Shown: positions 7,868-16,236, numbered from the stretch's first letter. The stretch: 64,000 bases of DNA from Andreprevotia lacus DSM 23236 (GCF_900176275.1 NZ_FWXD01000016.1:31457-95456), one strand, 5' to 3'. Made by a program: numbers and translations. The notes: a model not told the origin generated them from the letters alone.

Positions 7868-8272
7868 TCAATGCCCGGCAACAAACAAACCGGCAGCGGC
7901 CCGTCCAACGGCCGCCAGCGCCGTGCCTGCCAGAAAAGACCACACAAACAAACCCGCCCCCGCCCCGGCCAGATCAACCGGGCCAACAAACTGCTGCACC
8001 AGCCACTGCATCAAGCAGCTGGCCAGCGCAAAGGCCAATCCCACAAGGTAGGGCATATGGGCAACATCCTTGCGCAGCATCAGCACGATGGCCACGGCAG
8101 CCAGCAGCGGCGATGCCCCCATCAGGCACATGACCAGCCAGCCTGCATGCAATCCCAGCCACGGCGTAGCGATGCTGCAGAAAAACAGGCATTGCGGCAG
8201 CAGCATGATGGCGCCCCCTGCCAGCCAGGCCTTTGCAACTGTCAATTGACTCAATGCGAACCGGTTGTTCAT
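7868..8272 (-). CDS. Small four-helix membrane protein, unknown
   Basis: A 134-residue protein starting MNNRFALSQL. Four hydrophobic segments are visible: AWLAGGAIMLLPQCLFFCS, LVMCLMGASPLLAAVAIVLM, YLVGLAFALASCLMQWLVQQ and AGLFVWSFLAGTALAAVG. The start lies 8 bases downstream of the stop of the gene at 8281-8577, so co-transcription is likely. The ribosome-binding site is weak, consistent with coupling to the upstream gene. Function unknown. Confidence 0.65.
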   Translation of the reverse strand: MNNRFALSQLTVAKAWLAGGAIMLLPQCLFFCSIATPWLGLHAGWLVMCLMGASPLLAAVAIVLMLRKDVAHMPYLVGLAFALASCLMQWLVQQFVGPVDLAGAGAGLFVWSFLAGTALAAVGRAAAGLFVAGH

Positions 8273-8280
8273 GCGATCCG

Positions 8281-8577
8281 CTACGCCCCAGCTTCGGAGC
8301 GCACAAAGATCCAGCCCTGATGCGCAGGCAGCCTGCCGATGGGGGCCATGGTGTGTTGCAAGACGATGTCTTGCTGCATGATCTGCGGGCACGCCGCCAT
8401 GACCTCGGTAATGGCGATATCCACCACCTCGTGATCATCCGGCTCTGGCGCTCGGGCCAGATAAACATGGATAGCCAGCGTGTGCCCGTCGCACGCATAG
8501 GCAATCGCGCGCACACCCTCCCGAACAGCCCCGAGAAAGGCAGTAAACAGAATCAGCCTGAAGCCTGCATCATTCAT
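8281..8577 (-). CDS. Small soluble protein, possible polymorphic-toxin immunity type
   Basis: A 98-residue acidic protein starting MNDAGFRLIL. Its pattern (LGAVREGVRAIAYACDGHTL, then HVYLARAPEPDDHEVVDIAI, then TEVMAACPQIM) resembles small orphan proteins often found in toxin-immunity arrays. The DDHEVVDIAITEV segment (a run of acids, then a helix with T-E-V) is the most characteristic. No toxin gene is adjacent, so immunity is only an inference. It is first in a three-gene minus-strand set followed by two membrane proteins. Confidence 0.55.
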   Translation of the reverse strand: MNDAGFRLILFTAFLGAVREGVRAIAYACDGHTLAIHVYLARAPEPDDHEVVDIAITEVMAACPQIMQQDIVLQHTMAPIGRLPAHQGWIFVRSEAGA

Positions 8578-8694
8578 CGCCACCCCCTGGCCGGGTGCGT
8601 GCTGCGCCTTTCACTCCCTGGCAAGATAACTCCTTGCATTACTTACCCCAAATTGATTAAAACAATAACATCAAACCCGGAACAAGGTCGCCCC

Positions 8695-9669
8695 ATGCTC
8701 CGCCTGCTGCTCGCCAGTCTTGCCGCGCTGCTCATCTCCGGCTGCGCCACCAACCTCAGCGCCGTGTCCACCTTTGGCAACAGCACCGAAGCGCTGGCCA
8801 CGCAATCGGGCGAGATGCTGCAGCACTACGCCGCCTTTTGCGACGAAGTGGTGGGCCATGTCGAGCAGGAAAACCGCATCCTGCAGCTGACCCGGCTGTA
8901 CTGGGCTGCCCAGCCCGCCAGCACCGCCAAGACCGACGCGCTGCGCACGCTGGACGAAGCCGACGAGGCCTTCTCCCCCCATGCCGATACTGCGGCCGGC
9001 CGGCAGCAATGCGAGCAAGACCGCGTGCGGCTGGCCAGGGCGCAGGTGTTTGCCCAGGCACTGCAGCACTATGCCAGCGCGCTGGGTGCGGTCGCCTCCG
9101 ATCAGTTCGTCACCTACAACGCCAGGTTTGATGACCTGGGCAACCACCTGCGCGGCACCCCGCTGCTGGCCGGTGAAACACCGGCGCAAATCAACGCGCA
9201 GGTCGAGGCCGTGCAGGGCCTTACCCGGCTGGTCTACGACATGGCGGTGCGGCATTACCGGCAAACGCAACTGGCCAGCGCGCTGGGCGACGAACAGGAA
9301 CAACGCATTGCGCTGCTGCTGGGCCAGCTCCAGGCCATCACGCAGTCCTACCAGCAATCACTCACCACCGCCGCGCTGCAGACCAGGATCACCGCCTCGT
9401 TCAACCGGCGTTTGCTGCACCTCGGCACCCTCCCCGAGCCACTGGCCGTGGCCGAGCAAACACGCGCGCTCGAGGTCCGGCAAAAAGATCTTGAGCAACG
9501 CGCCGCCGCGCTCGGCAAGCTGCTGGCCGCGCTCGAGCAACTGCCGCCCGCCTTCACCCAGGCGCGCGACGCCGTGCAGCACCCCGACCGCAAGGACATC
9601 GCCAAAGAAGTGCTGGATTTTGGCAAGGCGGTGTACAAGCTGCAGCGCCAGATCGGCGATGCATTCTGA
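8695..9669 (+). CDS. Lipoprotein with long helical domain, unknown
   Basis: A 324-residue protein with an AAGG ribosome-binding site and a lipobox (LLISGCATN, Cys at residue 17). The mature part is almost entirely helical and rich in Gln, Ala and Leu (e.g. LGDEQEQRIALLLGQLQAIT and LEVRQKDLEQRAAALGKLLA), with coiled-coil-like heptads near residues 270-300. No enzymatic motif is seen. The next plus-strand gene at 9868 is also a helical protein without a signal, and the two may be functionally linked. Likely periplasmic, outer-membrane anchored. Confidence 0.7.
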   Translation: MLRLLLASLAALLISGCATNLSAVSTFGNSTEALATQSGEMLQHYAAFCDEVVGHVEQENRILQLTRLYWAAQPASTAKTDALRTLDEADEAFSPHADTAAGRQQCEQDRVRLARAQVFAQALQHYASALGAVASDQFVTYNARFDDLGNHLRGTPLLAGETPAQINAQVEAVQGLTRLVYDMAVRHYRQTQLASALGDEQEQRIALLLGQLQAITQSYQQSLTTAALQTRITASFNRRLLHLGTLPEPLAVAEQTRALEVRQKDLEQRAAALGKLLAALEQLPPAFTQARDAVQHPDRKDIAKEVLDFGKAVYKLQRQIGDAF

Positions 9670-9716
9670 GCGCCTGCCATGCACCCTCGGGCAGCCGTGA
9701 TCAATCAACCGGCAAG

Positions 9717-9815
9717 GCCGGGTTCCGGCCCGCTGTGCCAGTGAAACAGCGGCACGCCCCCTTCGATCCCGCGCCCCCCGCCCTCGCCGCCGCGAGGGGG
9801 CCTCGCTCTGCTCGC
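9717..9815. repeat. Family C repeat
   Basis: GCCGGGTTCCGGCCCG hairpin, then GTGAAACAGCGGC and CGCCCTCGCCGCCGCGAGGG, the typical order of family C parts. It fills the gap between two plus-strand genes. Confidence 0.6.
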
Positions 9816-9867
9816 CAGCGGCACGCAGCAGCTTGCAAACCACCCGTCACCTTCACGGAGCCAACTC

Positions 9868-10287
9868 ATGCCCACCATCAGCGTGCAAATCGACGCCGCC
9901 GAAAAACTCGCGCTGCGCAGCCAGGCCCTCGCGCTGCTGGCCGACATGTCCGACTGGCTGGTGGCGCATGAAAACGACGATGGCGACGATTACTTCGCCC
10001 GCGCCAAGCTCTGCAACCAGATGATCCGCCAGCTCAAAGACTGGGAAAGCCAGACGCTGCAAATCGTCACCACCGACCACCAGGCCGGCGCCGCCGTGGA
10101 CGGCATCAACCGCGCCACCGACGCGCTCACCCAGGCCCAAGCCCGCATCGACAACATCGGCGCGCAGATCGACGTCTTTGCCGGCTTTCTCGACCTGATG
10201 GGCGCCATCGCCGGCGGCAACCCGTCCAGCATCGTCAAAAGCAGCGCAGCGGTCTACAAGGCGGCGATGGCGGTCAAGCCGGTCTGA
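9868..10287 (+). CDS. Helical soluble protein, unknown
   Basis: A 139-residue protein starting MPTISVQIDAAEK with GGAG 8 bases upstream. It is predicted to be helical: LALRSQALALLADMSDWLVA, an acidic segment HENDDGDDYF, then QMIRQLKDWESQTLQIV and a long Ala/Thr-rich helix AAVDGINRATDALTQAQARI. A Gly-rich hydrophobic segment lies near residues 105-118 (FLDLMGAIAGG). No signal peptide. It follows the helical lipoprotein at 8695-9669 in the same direction, separated by a family C repeat. Function unknown. Confidence 0.7.
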   Translation: MPTISVQIDAAEKLALRSQALALLADMSDWLVAHENDDGDDYFARAKLCNQMIRQLKDWESQTLQIVTTDHQAGAAVDGINRATDALTQAQARIDNIGAQIDVFAGFLDLMGAIAGGNPSSIVKSSAAVYKAAMAVKPV

Positions 10288-10465
10288 GCGCAAGGCGGTA
10301 CAGTGCTGTCATTCATGCGCCATCAAGCCCTGCAGGGTGCAATGTGCATTGCGCCGCATTGAACACACCCAATCCCGCACCGCCGGCCAACACCGCTTGC
10401 CGCCCCTTTGGAGCACCCCTCCCGACACGTCAAACACAGTGCCCACCTTATTTACAAAGGTGTCT

Positions 10466-10494
10466 TTGATTTGAAGTCTGGCAGGCCCTACACT
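10466..10494 (+). promoter_or_regulatory. Predicted sigma-70 promoter
   Basis: TTGATT at 10466-10471 and TACACT at 10489-10494, separated by exactly 17 bases, in the 350-base gap upstream of the genes at 10640 and 10671. This would give an unusually long leader of about 140 bases. Confidence 0.5.
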
Positions 10495-10639
10495 GGCGTT
10501 CTCTTGCGGGCCAGCCCCGCAACATGGTCTGCATGTCGTTGTTGATCAACGCTTTTTGAGTGCCCGGTTCCCGGCCAGGCCGCTGAGTTCGCGCACTACG
10601 CCGTCTTCATTCCGCAACTCAAGCAAGGAGGAATTGGAA

Positions 10640-10690
10640 ATGCATTACTTCACAACTTCCGGTCAATCACATGCAAATACACATTTTTAG
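10640..10690 (+). CDS. Candidate 16-codon leader peptide overlapping the next gene
   Basis: A near-ideal AAGGAGG Shine-Dalgarno (about 10625-10631) precedes ATG at 10640, which opens MHYFTTSGQSHANTHF and a TAG stop at 10688-10690. The downstream gene starts at 10671 in another frame inside this short frame and has no good ribosome-binding site of its own. The arrangement suggests translational coupling from a leader peptide. The alternative is a sequencing or real frameshift joining the two. Confidence 0.45.
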   Translation: MHYFTTSGQSHANTHF

Positions 10691-10904
10691 AGGGCCAGGC
10701 CGCATCTTCGGTTTTACAAGCCATGCGGCGGGCGAGAATCTCCCGCAGAAATACGCCCCCTGGACCGCCTTCAAGGCCATCGAACTGCGCCGAGGGGAAA
10801 CCACACCCGGCGTCGACGCCGACGAATGCCTGGACGACATCCAGACCTATGGCGTGCACATCACGGATGCCCACGCACGCATCACCGAGGAGGCAATACG
10901 ATAA
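10671..10904 (+). CDS. Small conserved-type protein, unknown
   Basis: A 77-residue soluble protein starting MQIHIFRGPGRIFGFT. It contains LPQKYAPWTAFKAIEL, then GVDADECLDDIQTYGVHITD and AHARITEEAIR. I recall similar small hypothetical proteins in proteobacteria, but no function. The start lies inside the 16-codon frame at 10640-10690, and the strong Shine-Dalgarno serves that frame. Its TAA stop (10902-10904) directly abuts a family A repeat that begins at 10905, the third clear case of this arrangement in the window. Confidence 0.7.
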   Translation: MQIHIFRGPGRIFGFTSHAAGENLPQKYAPWTAFKAIELRRGETTPGVDADECLDDIQTYGVHITDAHARITEEAIR

Positions 10905-11017
10905 GAGCCGCGAACAAAACCCTGCTGGCGGCGTTACGCGCACTTGCCGTACGCCTTGTACTGTCTGCGTTTCGCGTGCCTTGCCAGCACCGCTTCACTG
11001 GGTTTTGTTGGCGGCTC
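10905..11017. repeat. Family A element, reverse-oriented copy
   Basis: Starts GAGCCGCGAACAAAACCC and ends GGGTTTTGTTGGCGGCTC, with the interior in reverse orientation relative to copies 1 and 2. It is flanked by TAA on both sides; the left TAA is the stop codon of the upstream gene. Confidence 0.9.
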
Positions 11018-11091
11018 TAAAGCGGGGCCAAGGCAAGCCAGCCGCGCACGCTCAGTCGCACTGGCAAGCCACGGCCTGACGCTGTAATCAG

Positions 11092-11125
11092 GAGGACGCC
11101 ACCCGGCAAGCCGGGTGGCGTCCTC
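11092..11125. terminator. Strong hairpin, probable terminator
   Basis: A perfect 15-bp stem (GAGGACGCCACCCGG / CCGGGTGGCGTCCTC) with a CAAG loop. The sequence after it is TCATCTC, without a long T-run, so it could also be a protein-binding or mRNA-stabilising structure. It lies after the gene at 10671-10904. Confidence 0.6.
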
Positions 11126-11272
11126 TCATCTCAGCTGCCGGATGTGTGCTGCTTCGATCTTTGCGGCGCTTCGCCCAGCAGCCAGCAGGGCGCGCAATAC
11201 GCAACGCGCATTGCGCCGCACGAAACAACACCTACATACAGCACCGCCCACCGCAAAGACCCGCTGACCGCG

Positions 11273-11626
11273 CTACGCTTGTTGCATCGGGCTGCTCAAC
11301 GCCGCCAGCCGTGCAGCAGTGGCATCCCATAATCTGTGCCTAATAGCGAGCGCGTGCGCGTCGTCGGCATAGCCGCTGTCTTCAACGACAGGAGCCAATG
11401 CGGCGCCGACCTCGGCCCAGCCGGGCGTTTCGCGCATCAGCAAAAAGATCAGCCCCTGGTGACGAATGCTGAACGAGCCCTCGATTTCCTCGCGGCATTC
11501 AAACACCATATCGCCAGCGATAATCCACTGATTGAATTCATCGTAGCGGTACAAGAACTCGACTTTGCCCCGGGCAATCAAATTGACCAGCGCCGGCATG
11601 ATTGCCAAGTATGATGCCTTGCTCAT
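11273..11626 (-). CDS. Small soluble protein, unknown
   Basis: A 117-residue protein starting MSKASYLAIMPALVNLIARG. A mixed alpha/beta pattern is seen: a helix, strands VEFLYRYDEF and WIIAGDMVFECREE, FSIRHQGLIFLLMRETPGWA, then a C-terminal helical part ending ARLAALSSPMQQA. It has no signal or membrane segment. Size and composition fit small immunity-like or orphan proteins, but I cannot name a family. It is divergent from the pilin-like gene at 11728, and the 100-base gap must hold both promoters. Confidence 0.6.
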   Translation of the reverse strand: MSKASYLAIMPALVNLIARGKVEFLYRYDEFNQWIIAGDMVFECREEIEGSFSIRHQGLIFLLMRETPGWAEVGAALAPVVEDSGYADDAHALAIRHRLWDATAARLAALSSPMQQA

Positions 11627-11727
11627 CGGGGCCTCACGATATGGGGCGGTAAAAACGCTGGCATCATTCTGCAATGCCGCAGCGAACGCCCACAAGCTTG
11701 CATCCCAAACTGCACAAGGAGCGCGGA

Positions 11728-12138
11728 TTGAAACCCGCCTGGACCTGTTTTGCCACCGGCGCAGCCGGCACGCTGAGCGCACTGGTGCTGGCGGCGCTCG
11801 GCCACGCGCAATATGCAGATTATCGCGCCCGGGCCGAGAGCGGCGGCATGCTGCTCCAGCTGGCTCCGCTGCAACAGCAGATTGCCGCCCGCGCCATGGC
11901 CAGCAAATCATTTTCTGGCGTGGGCAAAGGCCTGAATACGGCACTGCATGATCTATCCTTGCCGGCCGCCCTGCAGGTGCAGGACAACGGCACGCTGCTG
12001 GCCTGGGGCCGGCACCAGCAATTGATCGTGTTGTTGCCACAGTTCGATGCAGCAGGCCACGTCGTCTGGACCTGCGCGGGCGGGTCTGCCAGCGATGTGC
12101 CGGCAGCCTGCCGCACACCCGCAACACCCAACCCCTGA
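11728..12138 (+). CDS. Type IV pilin-like protein without a canonical prepilin motif
   Basis: The best start is TTG at 11728, 6 bases after AAGGAG, giving 136 residues. An N-terminal hydrophobic helix (CFATGAAGTLSALVLAALG) is followed by ADYRARAESGGMLLQLAPLQ, the register seen after the pilin alpha-1 start. The C-terminal part LIVLLPQFDAAGHVVWTCAG, with a second Cys in DVPAACR, matches the beta-sheet and D-region of type IV pilins. The leader-peptidase site (G-F/M-xxxE) is absent, so it is either an unprocessed pilin-like protein or a degenerated minor pilin. It is followed 30 bases later by a membrane-anchored protein. Confidence 0.6.
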   Translation: MKPAWTCFATGAAGTLSALVLAALGHAQYADYRARAESGGMLLQLAPLQQQIAARAMASKSFSGVGKGLNTALHDLSLPAALQVQDNGTLLAWGRHQQLIVLLPQFDAAGHVVWTCAGGSASDVPAACRTPATPNP

Positions 12139-12168
12139 TCCAGCTCATTCACCCCCACACCCCGCAAC

Positions 12169-12675
12169 ATGACGCGCCTGCATCAATTTGCCCTCGCCCT
12201 CACCATGCTGCTGTTGCTGGCCGCTGCCACGCCCGGCGTGCTGTGGCTGTATGCCGGCCGTGGCTTGTCCGACGTGCCGGACAGCGTGCACGATGAAGTC
12301 GCCACTGCCGTGCGCGGTGCGTTCTTCAGGCAGGCATTTGTCAACGACTATATCGAAGAAGACCTGCTACCGCAGGCCAAGCGGGTCAAGGCCAAACCGC
12401 TGGCCGACCGGCTGCTGTTCGACCGCGAAATCCTCAAGCGCTTTGCGCTGGACAACTACGTTGCCGTCTACTTCCTCGAAGATGTCGTCGGCACCGATGA
12501 CGCAGCCCTGTACGCGCACCTGCGCGCCTACCAGCTCAGCGACGCATACGACGCACTGCCCTTGCAGCAACGCCAGCGGGTAGACAACTGGACAGACCTG
12601 CTGTCCGAGCAGACCACGCCACGTGCGCTCGAGATTCGCCACGCGCCCACACCCCCTGCATCAGCCCCGAAATGA
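12169..12675 (+). CDS. Membrane-anchored protein, unknown
   Basis: A 168-residue protein starting MTRLHQFALALTMLLLLAAA: one N-terminal membrane segment, then a periplasmic domain. The soluble part is helical and charged (DSVHDEVATAVRGAFFRQAF, YIEEDLLPQAKRVKAKPLAD, LDNYVAVYFLEDVVGTDD). No catalytic motif is evident. It lies 30 bases after the pilin-like gene in the same direction, so a joint role at the envelope is possible. Confidence 0.65.
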   Translation: MTRLHQFALALTMLLLLAAATPGVLWLYAGRGLSDVPDSVHDEVATAVRGAFFRQAFVNDYIEEDLLPQAKRVKAKPLADRLLFDREILKRFALDNYVAVYFLEDVVGTDDAALYAHLRAYQLSDAYDALPLQQRQRVDNWTDLLSEQTTPRALEIRHAPTPPASAPK

Positions 12676-12733
12676 GCTCAAACAACACCATGGCCGCGCT
12701 GGAAATCGCGCGCAGCAGCGGGGACGCAGGAGC

Positions 12734-12764
12734 GTAGGGTGCAATGAGCAAGGCGAATTGCACC
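12734..12764. repeat. Family B REP-like repeat
   Basis: GTAGGGTGCAATGAGCAAGG then CGAATTGCACC. A second half-site (GCTGATTGCACCCTGCGCGG) follows near 12820-12840 in opposite orientation, so the pair can fold into a larger hairpin. Confidence 0.7.
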
Positions 12765-12937
12765 GACGTAATCGCCCCCCATACCGCGCCACCCACCGCA
12801 AACCCGCGATGCAATGCACCACGCTGATTGCACCCTGCGCGGCTGCGCCAGCGGGGTGCCAGATGCATGCGGCGCATCTCCTGTGGCGTGGCAGTCAGGC
12901 ATGCTGGCGCGCCACGCCCGCGCGGGCTTGGTGACGA

Positions 12938-14905
12938 TCAGAAAGCGTAACGCTGGATCGGCACGGTAATGCCGCCCGGCAGAATCAATTGCCCGCTGGT
13001 CGCGCTGGAGAACTGCACGATCACCGCGCCAGCGTTCGCATTGGTCACCACCGGCGAGGCATACAGGCCGCCCAGCGTCTGGCCCTTGCCATACAGGCTG
13101 AGCGCGCCCTGATACGCATTGGCGGCCACCAGTGCATTCTGCGTGATATACCAGTTGGGCTTGCCGCCCTCGTCATACAGATAGGCGGCAATGAAGGCGG
13201 TGCCGCCCTGCACTTCGATGAAATAGCCGCGGCCCCCTTCGTTCGGGTTCCACCACCAGCCGGTTTGCGGATTGCCTGCCACCGGCGGCTGCGCCAGACC
13301 ATCGCTGACGATGGGGAAGCGTTCGATATTGGTCGTCTGCGTGACGAAATTGCTGCTTTCGAACTTGAGCGTGGCCTTGCGATCAGACAGGGGCATCAGC
13401 GTGACCTTGCCGGCGTTGCTGGGGCCGATTGGCGCCCTCCAGCTGCCTTGCAGCGTTTGCCCACCCTGGTAGTACTGCAGATCGCCGGTGTAAAAACCGG
13501 TGGCGGGGTCGGGCAGCAGCCAGGACACATACCATACCGGGCTGCCGGCGCTGTCATACATGAAACCGGCAAAGTAGAGCTTGCCGTCGGCATTGCTTTC
13601 CAGCGAATAGCCCCGGCCGCCTTCGCTCGGGCTCCACCACCAGCCCGTTTCCGGCTTGATCCGCGTCGGGGCGGCGGTATCGCTGCCCGGGGTGGTCAGG
13701 ACGGCATAGAGGCCATCCGAGAATTCGTTGGCCGTGCTGGTGGCGGCAAACACATTGTAGGTTGTACCCGGTTGCAGGCCGGACAGCACATAGTTGGTCG
13801 GCGTGTTGGCCTTCAGCGGCCCGTAGCCGCGCAAGGGGCTGGGCGTCCATGCGGCATCGGCACCCTGCAATACCTGCATCACGCTCGGGATGGCGGCGCT
13901 GGCAGGCAATACCAGCCAGTGGGCCTCGCTGTCCTTGTCGGCCGAGATCGTCAGCACGGCATTGCTGCTGCGCACCGCATCCACTTTGATTTTCTGCAGC
14001 TTGATGGTGGGGGTCAACGGCGCCGAGGTTTTGAAATCGAGGCCGACGCCGTTGGAGGTCTGGCCAGCCGCATTCTGGGCTACCAGATAGAAGCTGTACG
14101 GCGTATTGGGGGTCAGGTCTGTCACCACGAACTGGGTCGTTGCGCCTGCGGTCATTTTGGCGCTGCCGCGCACGGCAAAGGCCTTGCCGCTGGCATCGAT
14201 GCCGCTGACCACCTGGGTTTTGCTCGGCTGGGCGCTGCCGCCTGGCACGACCACCCAATAGCCGGTGGCTGCGGTATCGGAGACCGCAGTCACGAAGATG
14301 CCATAGGCCCCGAGCAGGCTGGTGTCGAGCTTGGACAGCACAGGCGCCGGTGCAGTAGCGGAATACGACAGATCAGTCAGGAAGTACACGCCGACCAGGG
14401 TGCATGATGGCGGATAGCTGTATGAGGGGAACAACAAGGTGCCGATTTTCGAACCGTATTGGTATGTGGCGCCGGTTGCATCGAGGGTGAATGACGTTCG
14501 CCCGGTGTACAGCGCCAGGCACAGCGGGTCGGTCTGGAAAATCGCACGCTGGAGCGAATCGCTGAAAAACGACTGGGTTTCGTAGCTCAGCAGGGCCGAA
14601 TAGCTGCCCGCCGTGACCGATGACGATGCCGTGTACGCGCCAGCCACCTCGCAGGTGGTGCCGGACTGGAACAGAATCTGCCCATCGCTGAAACCCAGCC
14701 CCGAATTCATCGACAACACCGCCGCCGACGATCTGGCAAACTCGAAACAGAACTTGGTCTTCAGCATGATATTGCTGTTGGCCAGCTGATAGAAGTTCGC
14801 GGCAATCCGCGTGGCGGTGACCGAATAAGTACTGGCAGCGGCCGTCCAGCCCGTGCACAGCAGCATCAGGGTAAACAACAGTCCGCGAAGTCGTTGCATG
14901 GTCAT
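12938..14905 (-). CDS. Secreted protein with fibronectin type III-like domains and two GWWW-EGGRGY repeats
   Basis: A 655-residue protein starting MTMQRLRGLLFTLMLLCTGW with a signal peptide (cleavage near TAAASTYS). Residues about 25-230 form a unique domain. About 240-340 and 345-440 look like fibronectin type III repeats (LTPNTPYSFYLVAQNAAGQT; LQPGTTYNVFAATSTANEFS). Two C-terminal repeats begin GWWWSPSEGGRGYSLE and GWWWNPNEGGRGYFIE and continue with W-Y and GxG blocks. That repeat occurs in secreted proteins of beta- and gammaproteobacteria; its ligand is unknown to me. A surface or extracellular role is likely. The gap upstream is shared with no close gene. Confidence 0.8.
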   Translation of the reverse strand: MTMQRLRGLLFTLMLLCTGWTAAASTYSVTATRIAANFYQLANSNIMLKTKFCFEFARSSAAVLSMNSGLGFSDGQILFQSGTTCEVAGAYTASSSVTAGSYSALLSYETQSFFSDSLQRAIFQTDPLCLALYTGRTSFTLDATGATYQYGSKIGTLLFPSYSYPPSCTLVGVYFLTDLSYSATAPAPVLSKLDTSLLGAYGIFVTAVSDTAATGYWVVVPGGSAQPSKTQVVSGIDASGKAFAVRGSAKMTAGATTQFVVTDLTPNTPYSFYLVAQNAAGQTSNGVGLDFKTSAPLTPTIKLQKIKVDAVRSSNAVLTISADKDSEAHWLVLPASAAIPSVMQVLQGADAAWTPSPLRGYGPLKANTPTNYVLSGLQPGTTYNVFAATSTANEFSDGLYAVLTTPGSDTAAPTRIKPETGWWWSPSEGGRGYSLESNADGKLYFAGFMYDSAGSPVWYVSWLLPDPATGFYTGDLQYYQGGQTLQGSWRAPIGPSNAGKVTLMPLSDRKATLKFESSNFVTQTTNIERFPIVSDGLAQPPVAGNPQTGWWWNPNEGGRGYFIEVQGGTAFIAAYLYDEGGKPNWYITQNALVAANAYQGALSLYGKGQTLGGLYASPVVTNANAGAVIVQFSSATSGQLILPGGITVPIQRYAF

Positions 14906-15377
14906 GCGCTTTACTCGTTGTGGTCGGCCTGTACGGCATGGTGATCGAAAAGGTGGCTGCGATCGTCCGCGTGCAACCGAGACCGGCCCGCCGCAGCAGA
15001 AATCACCCGCTTGCCCCACCTGCCCCGGGCAGACCATGAGGCCCGGCCTGGTGCCGGCGCGGCATGATTTAACCGCGGCTCAATATTTTGTAAGCAAACT
15101 TGGTGAAGTTTGCAGGATTATGCAAGACAAATGCGGGCTTGTCAGCTTTCTGAGACAATTTGCGGCCACCAGCCAGCGGGATACCGGGCACGTGGCAGGC
15201 TTGGCGCAGACTGCGCCTGCCCGCAAGCACGACGGCCTGTGTGCCGGGTGCACAACCGCCTGCCGCCGGGATGAAACGCATCGTCAACGCGCCAGCCTGC
15301 GGGGCTGGCCAATCGCAGGCCAATCGCGCCACAACACGCCCCATACAGCGCCACCCGGCATCAGACGGGATGCAGCC
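14906..15377. other. Intergenic stretch upstream of the secreted protein
   Basis: About 470 bases with no supported gene on either strand. It should contain the minus-strand promoter of the secreted FN3 protein; the A+T-richest part is near 15080-15130. No repeat of families A-C is seen. Confidence 0.5.
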
Positions 15378-15641
15378 ATGCCACGACATCTGCTTGTAGC
15401 AAGACACGCATTTTTTGCGTTGGTGTTCACGCTGGTCGCTGCGGCAAATATCTATCTGTACCGCATGGGCCAGCTGCAGCGCCTGAACGACGGCATCACC
15501 ATGGGCTTGGGACTGGTGGAACTGATGATCTGTGCAGGGCTGTTGCCCTTGTTGCTGGCCACCCTCTGCCTGCGGCCGGAACGCGCCTGGCTGATTGCCA
15601 TCGGCACGGCCAGCGCAGTGCTGCCATTCCTGATCCATTAG
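15378..15641 (+). CDS. Small three-helix membrane protein ending at a MITE
   Basis: An 87-residue protein starting MPRHLLVARHAFFALVFTLV. Three hydrophobic segments (FFALVFTLVAAANIYLY, GLGLVELMICAGLLPLLLAT, WLIAIGTASAVLPFLI) account for almost the whole protein. A GGGATG-type sequence precedes the start. The TAG stop (15639-15641) is formed from the TA flank and the first G of the MITE at 15641, so the C-terminus may originally have been longer. Function unknown. Confidence 0.55.
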   Translation: MPRHLLVARHAFFALVFTLVAAANIYLYRMGQLQRLNDGITMGLGLVELMICAGLLPLLLATLCLRPERAWLIAIGTASAVLPFLIH

Positions 15642-15901
15642 GGCCTGTTAACACTTATTTCGCGCTTGCGCTGGGCCGCAAAGAGGTCAGCTACAAGGCA
15701 CGCAACGCAGGCAATAACCGGTTATTGCCAAGGCACGTAACGCCGTAGATGACGGCAGCCCAGCCCTGCGGGTTCGGGGTATTTCGGGCGGTTCGCTGCG
15801 TTGCAAACCGCTTGCGGTACCCGTACCGCGGCGCGTTCTGCGCCTTGCGCTCCATCCCGAACTACCCCGAACGCAAGCGTGAAATAAGTGTTAACAGGCC
15901 C
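15641..15901. mobile_element. 261-bp MITE with 30-bp terminal inverted repeats and TA flanks
   Basis: The left end GGGCCTGTTAACACTTATTT plus CGCGCTTGCG is matched at the right end in reverse complement over 30 bases with one mismatch. The dinucleotide TA flanks both sides (15639-15640 and 15902-15903), consistent with a TA target duplication as made by Tc1/mariner-IS630 type transposases. The interior has no open frame of note and no transposase, so it must be mobilised in trans. Confidence 0.8.
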
Positions 15902-16022
15902 TAGCGCGCTGCGTGGCGTAGCCGCGCCGGGTGCAATGCGCAAAGCGAATGGCGCCGCAGGGACAACGTTCGTATATACAGCAGCACCCACCGCAAACAC
16001 ACGATGCAATGCGCTGCGCCTG

Positions 16023-16135
16023 GAGCGGCTGACAAAACCCCGTGGAACGGTGCTGGCAAGGCGTGCGGAACGCAGCCAGTACAAGACGTACGGCAAGTGA
16101 GTGCAACGCAGCCAGCAGGGTTTTGTCAGCGGCGC
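16023..16135. repeat. Family A element, diverged copy
   Basis: GAGCGGCTGACAAAACCCC at the left and GGGTTTTGTCAGCGGCGC at the right, with a recognisable family A interior in forward orientation. Flanks lack the TAA seen at other copies. Confidence 0.8.
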
Positions 16136-16236
16136 TTATTGCATCCTGCCGCCGCTGTTTACCGACAAGGTGGTGGTTGAGATGCTGCGCAGCGCGCAAT
16201 GCGCATTGCGCCACATCACACTTGCCCGACCCATAA

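Noticed and set aside
6567..7943. 458-codon minus-strand frame
   Set aside because: Antisense shadow of the SPFH-like lipoprotein gene, typical of G+C-rich DNA.
8281..8577. Confident immunity protein call
   Set aside because: The pattern is suggestive only and no toxin gene is adjacent.
10650..10943. 97-codon minus-strand frame
   Set aside because: Antisense of the small gene at 10671 and starts inside a family A repeat.
12989..14407. 472-codon plus-strand frame
   Set aside because: Antisense of the secreted FN3 protein; no start signals and Arg/Gly/His-rich composition.
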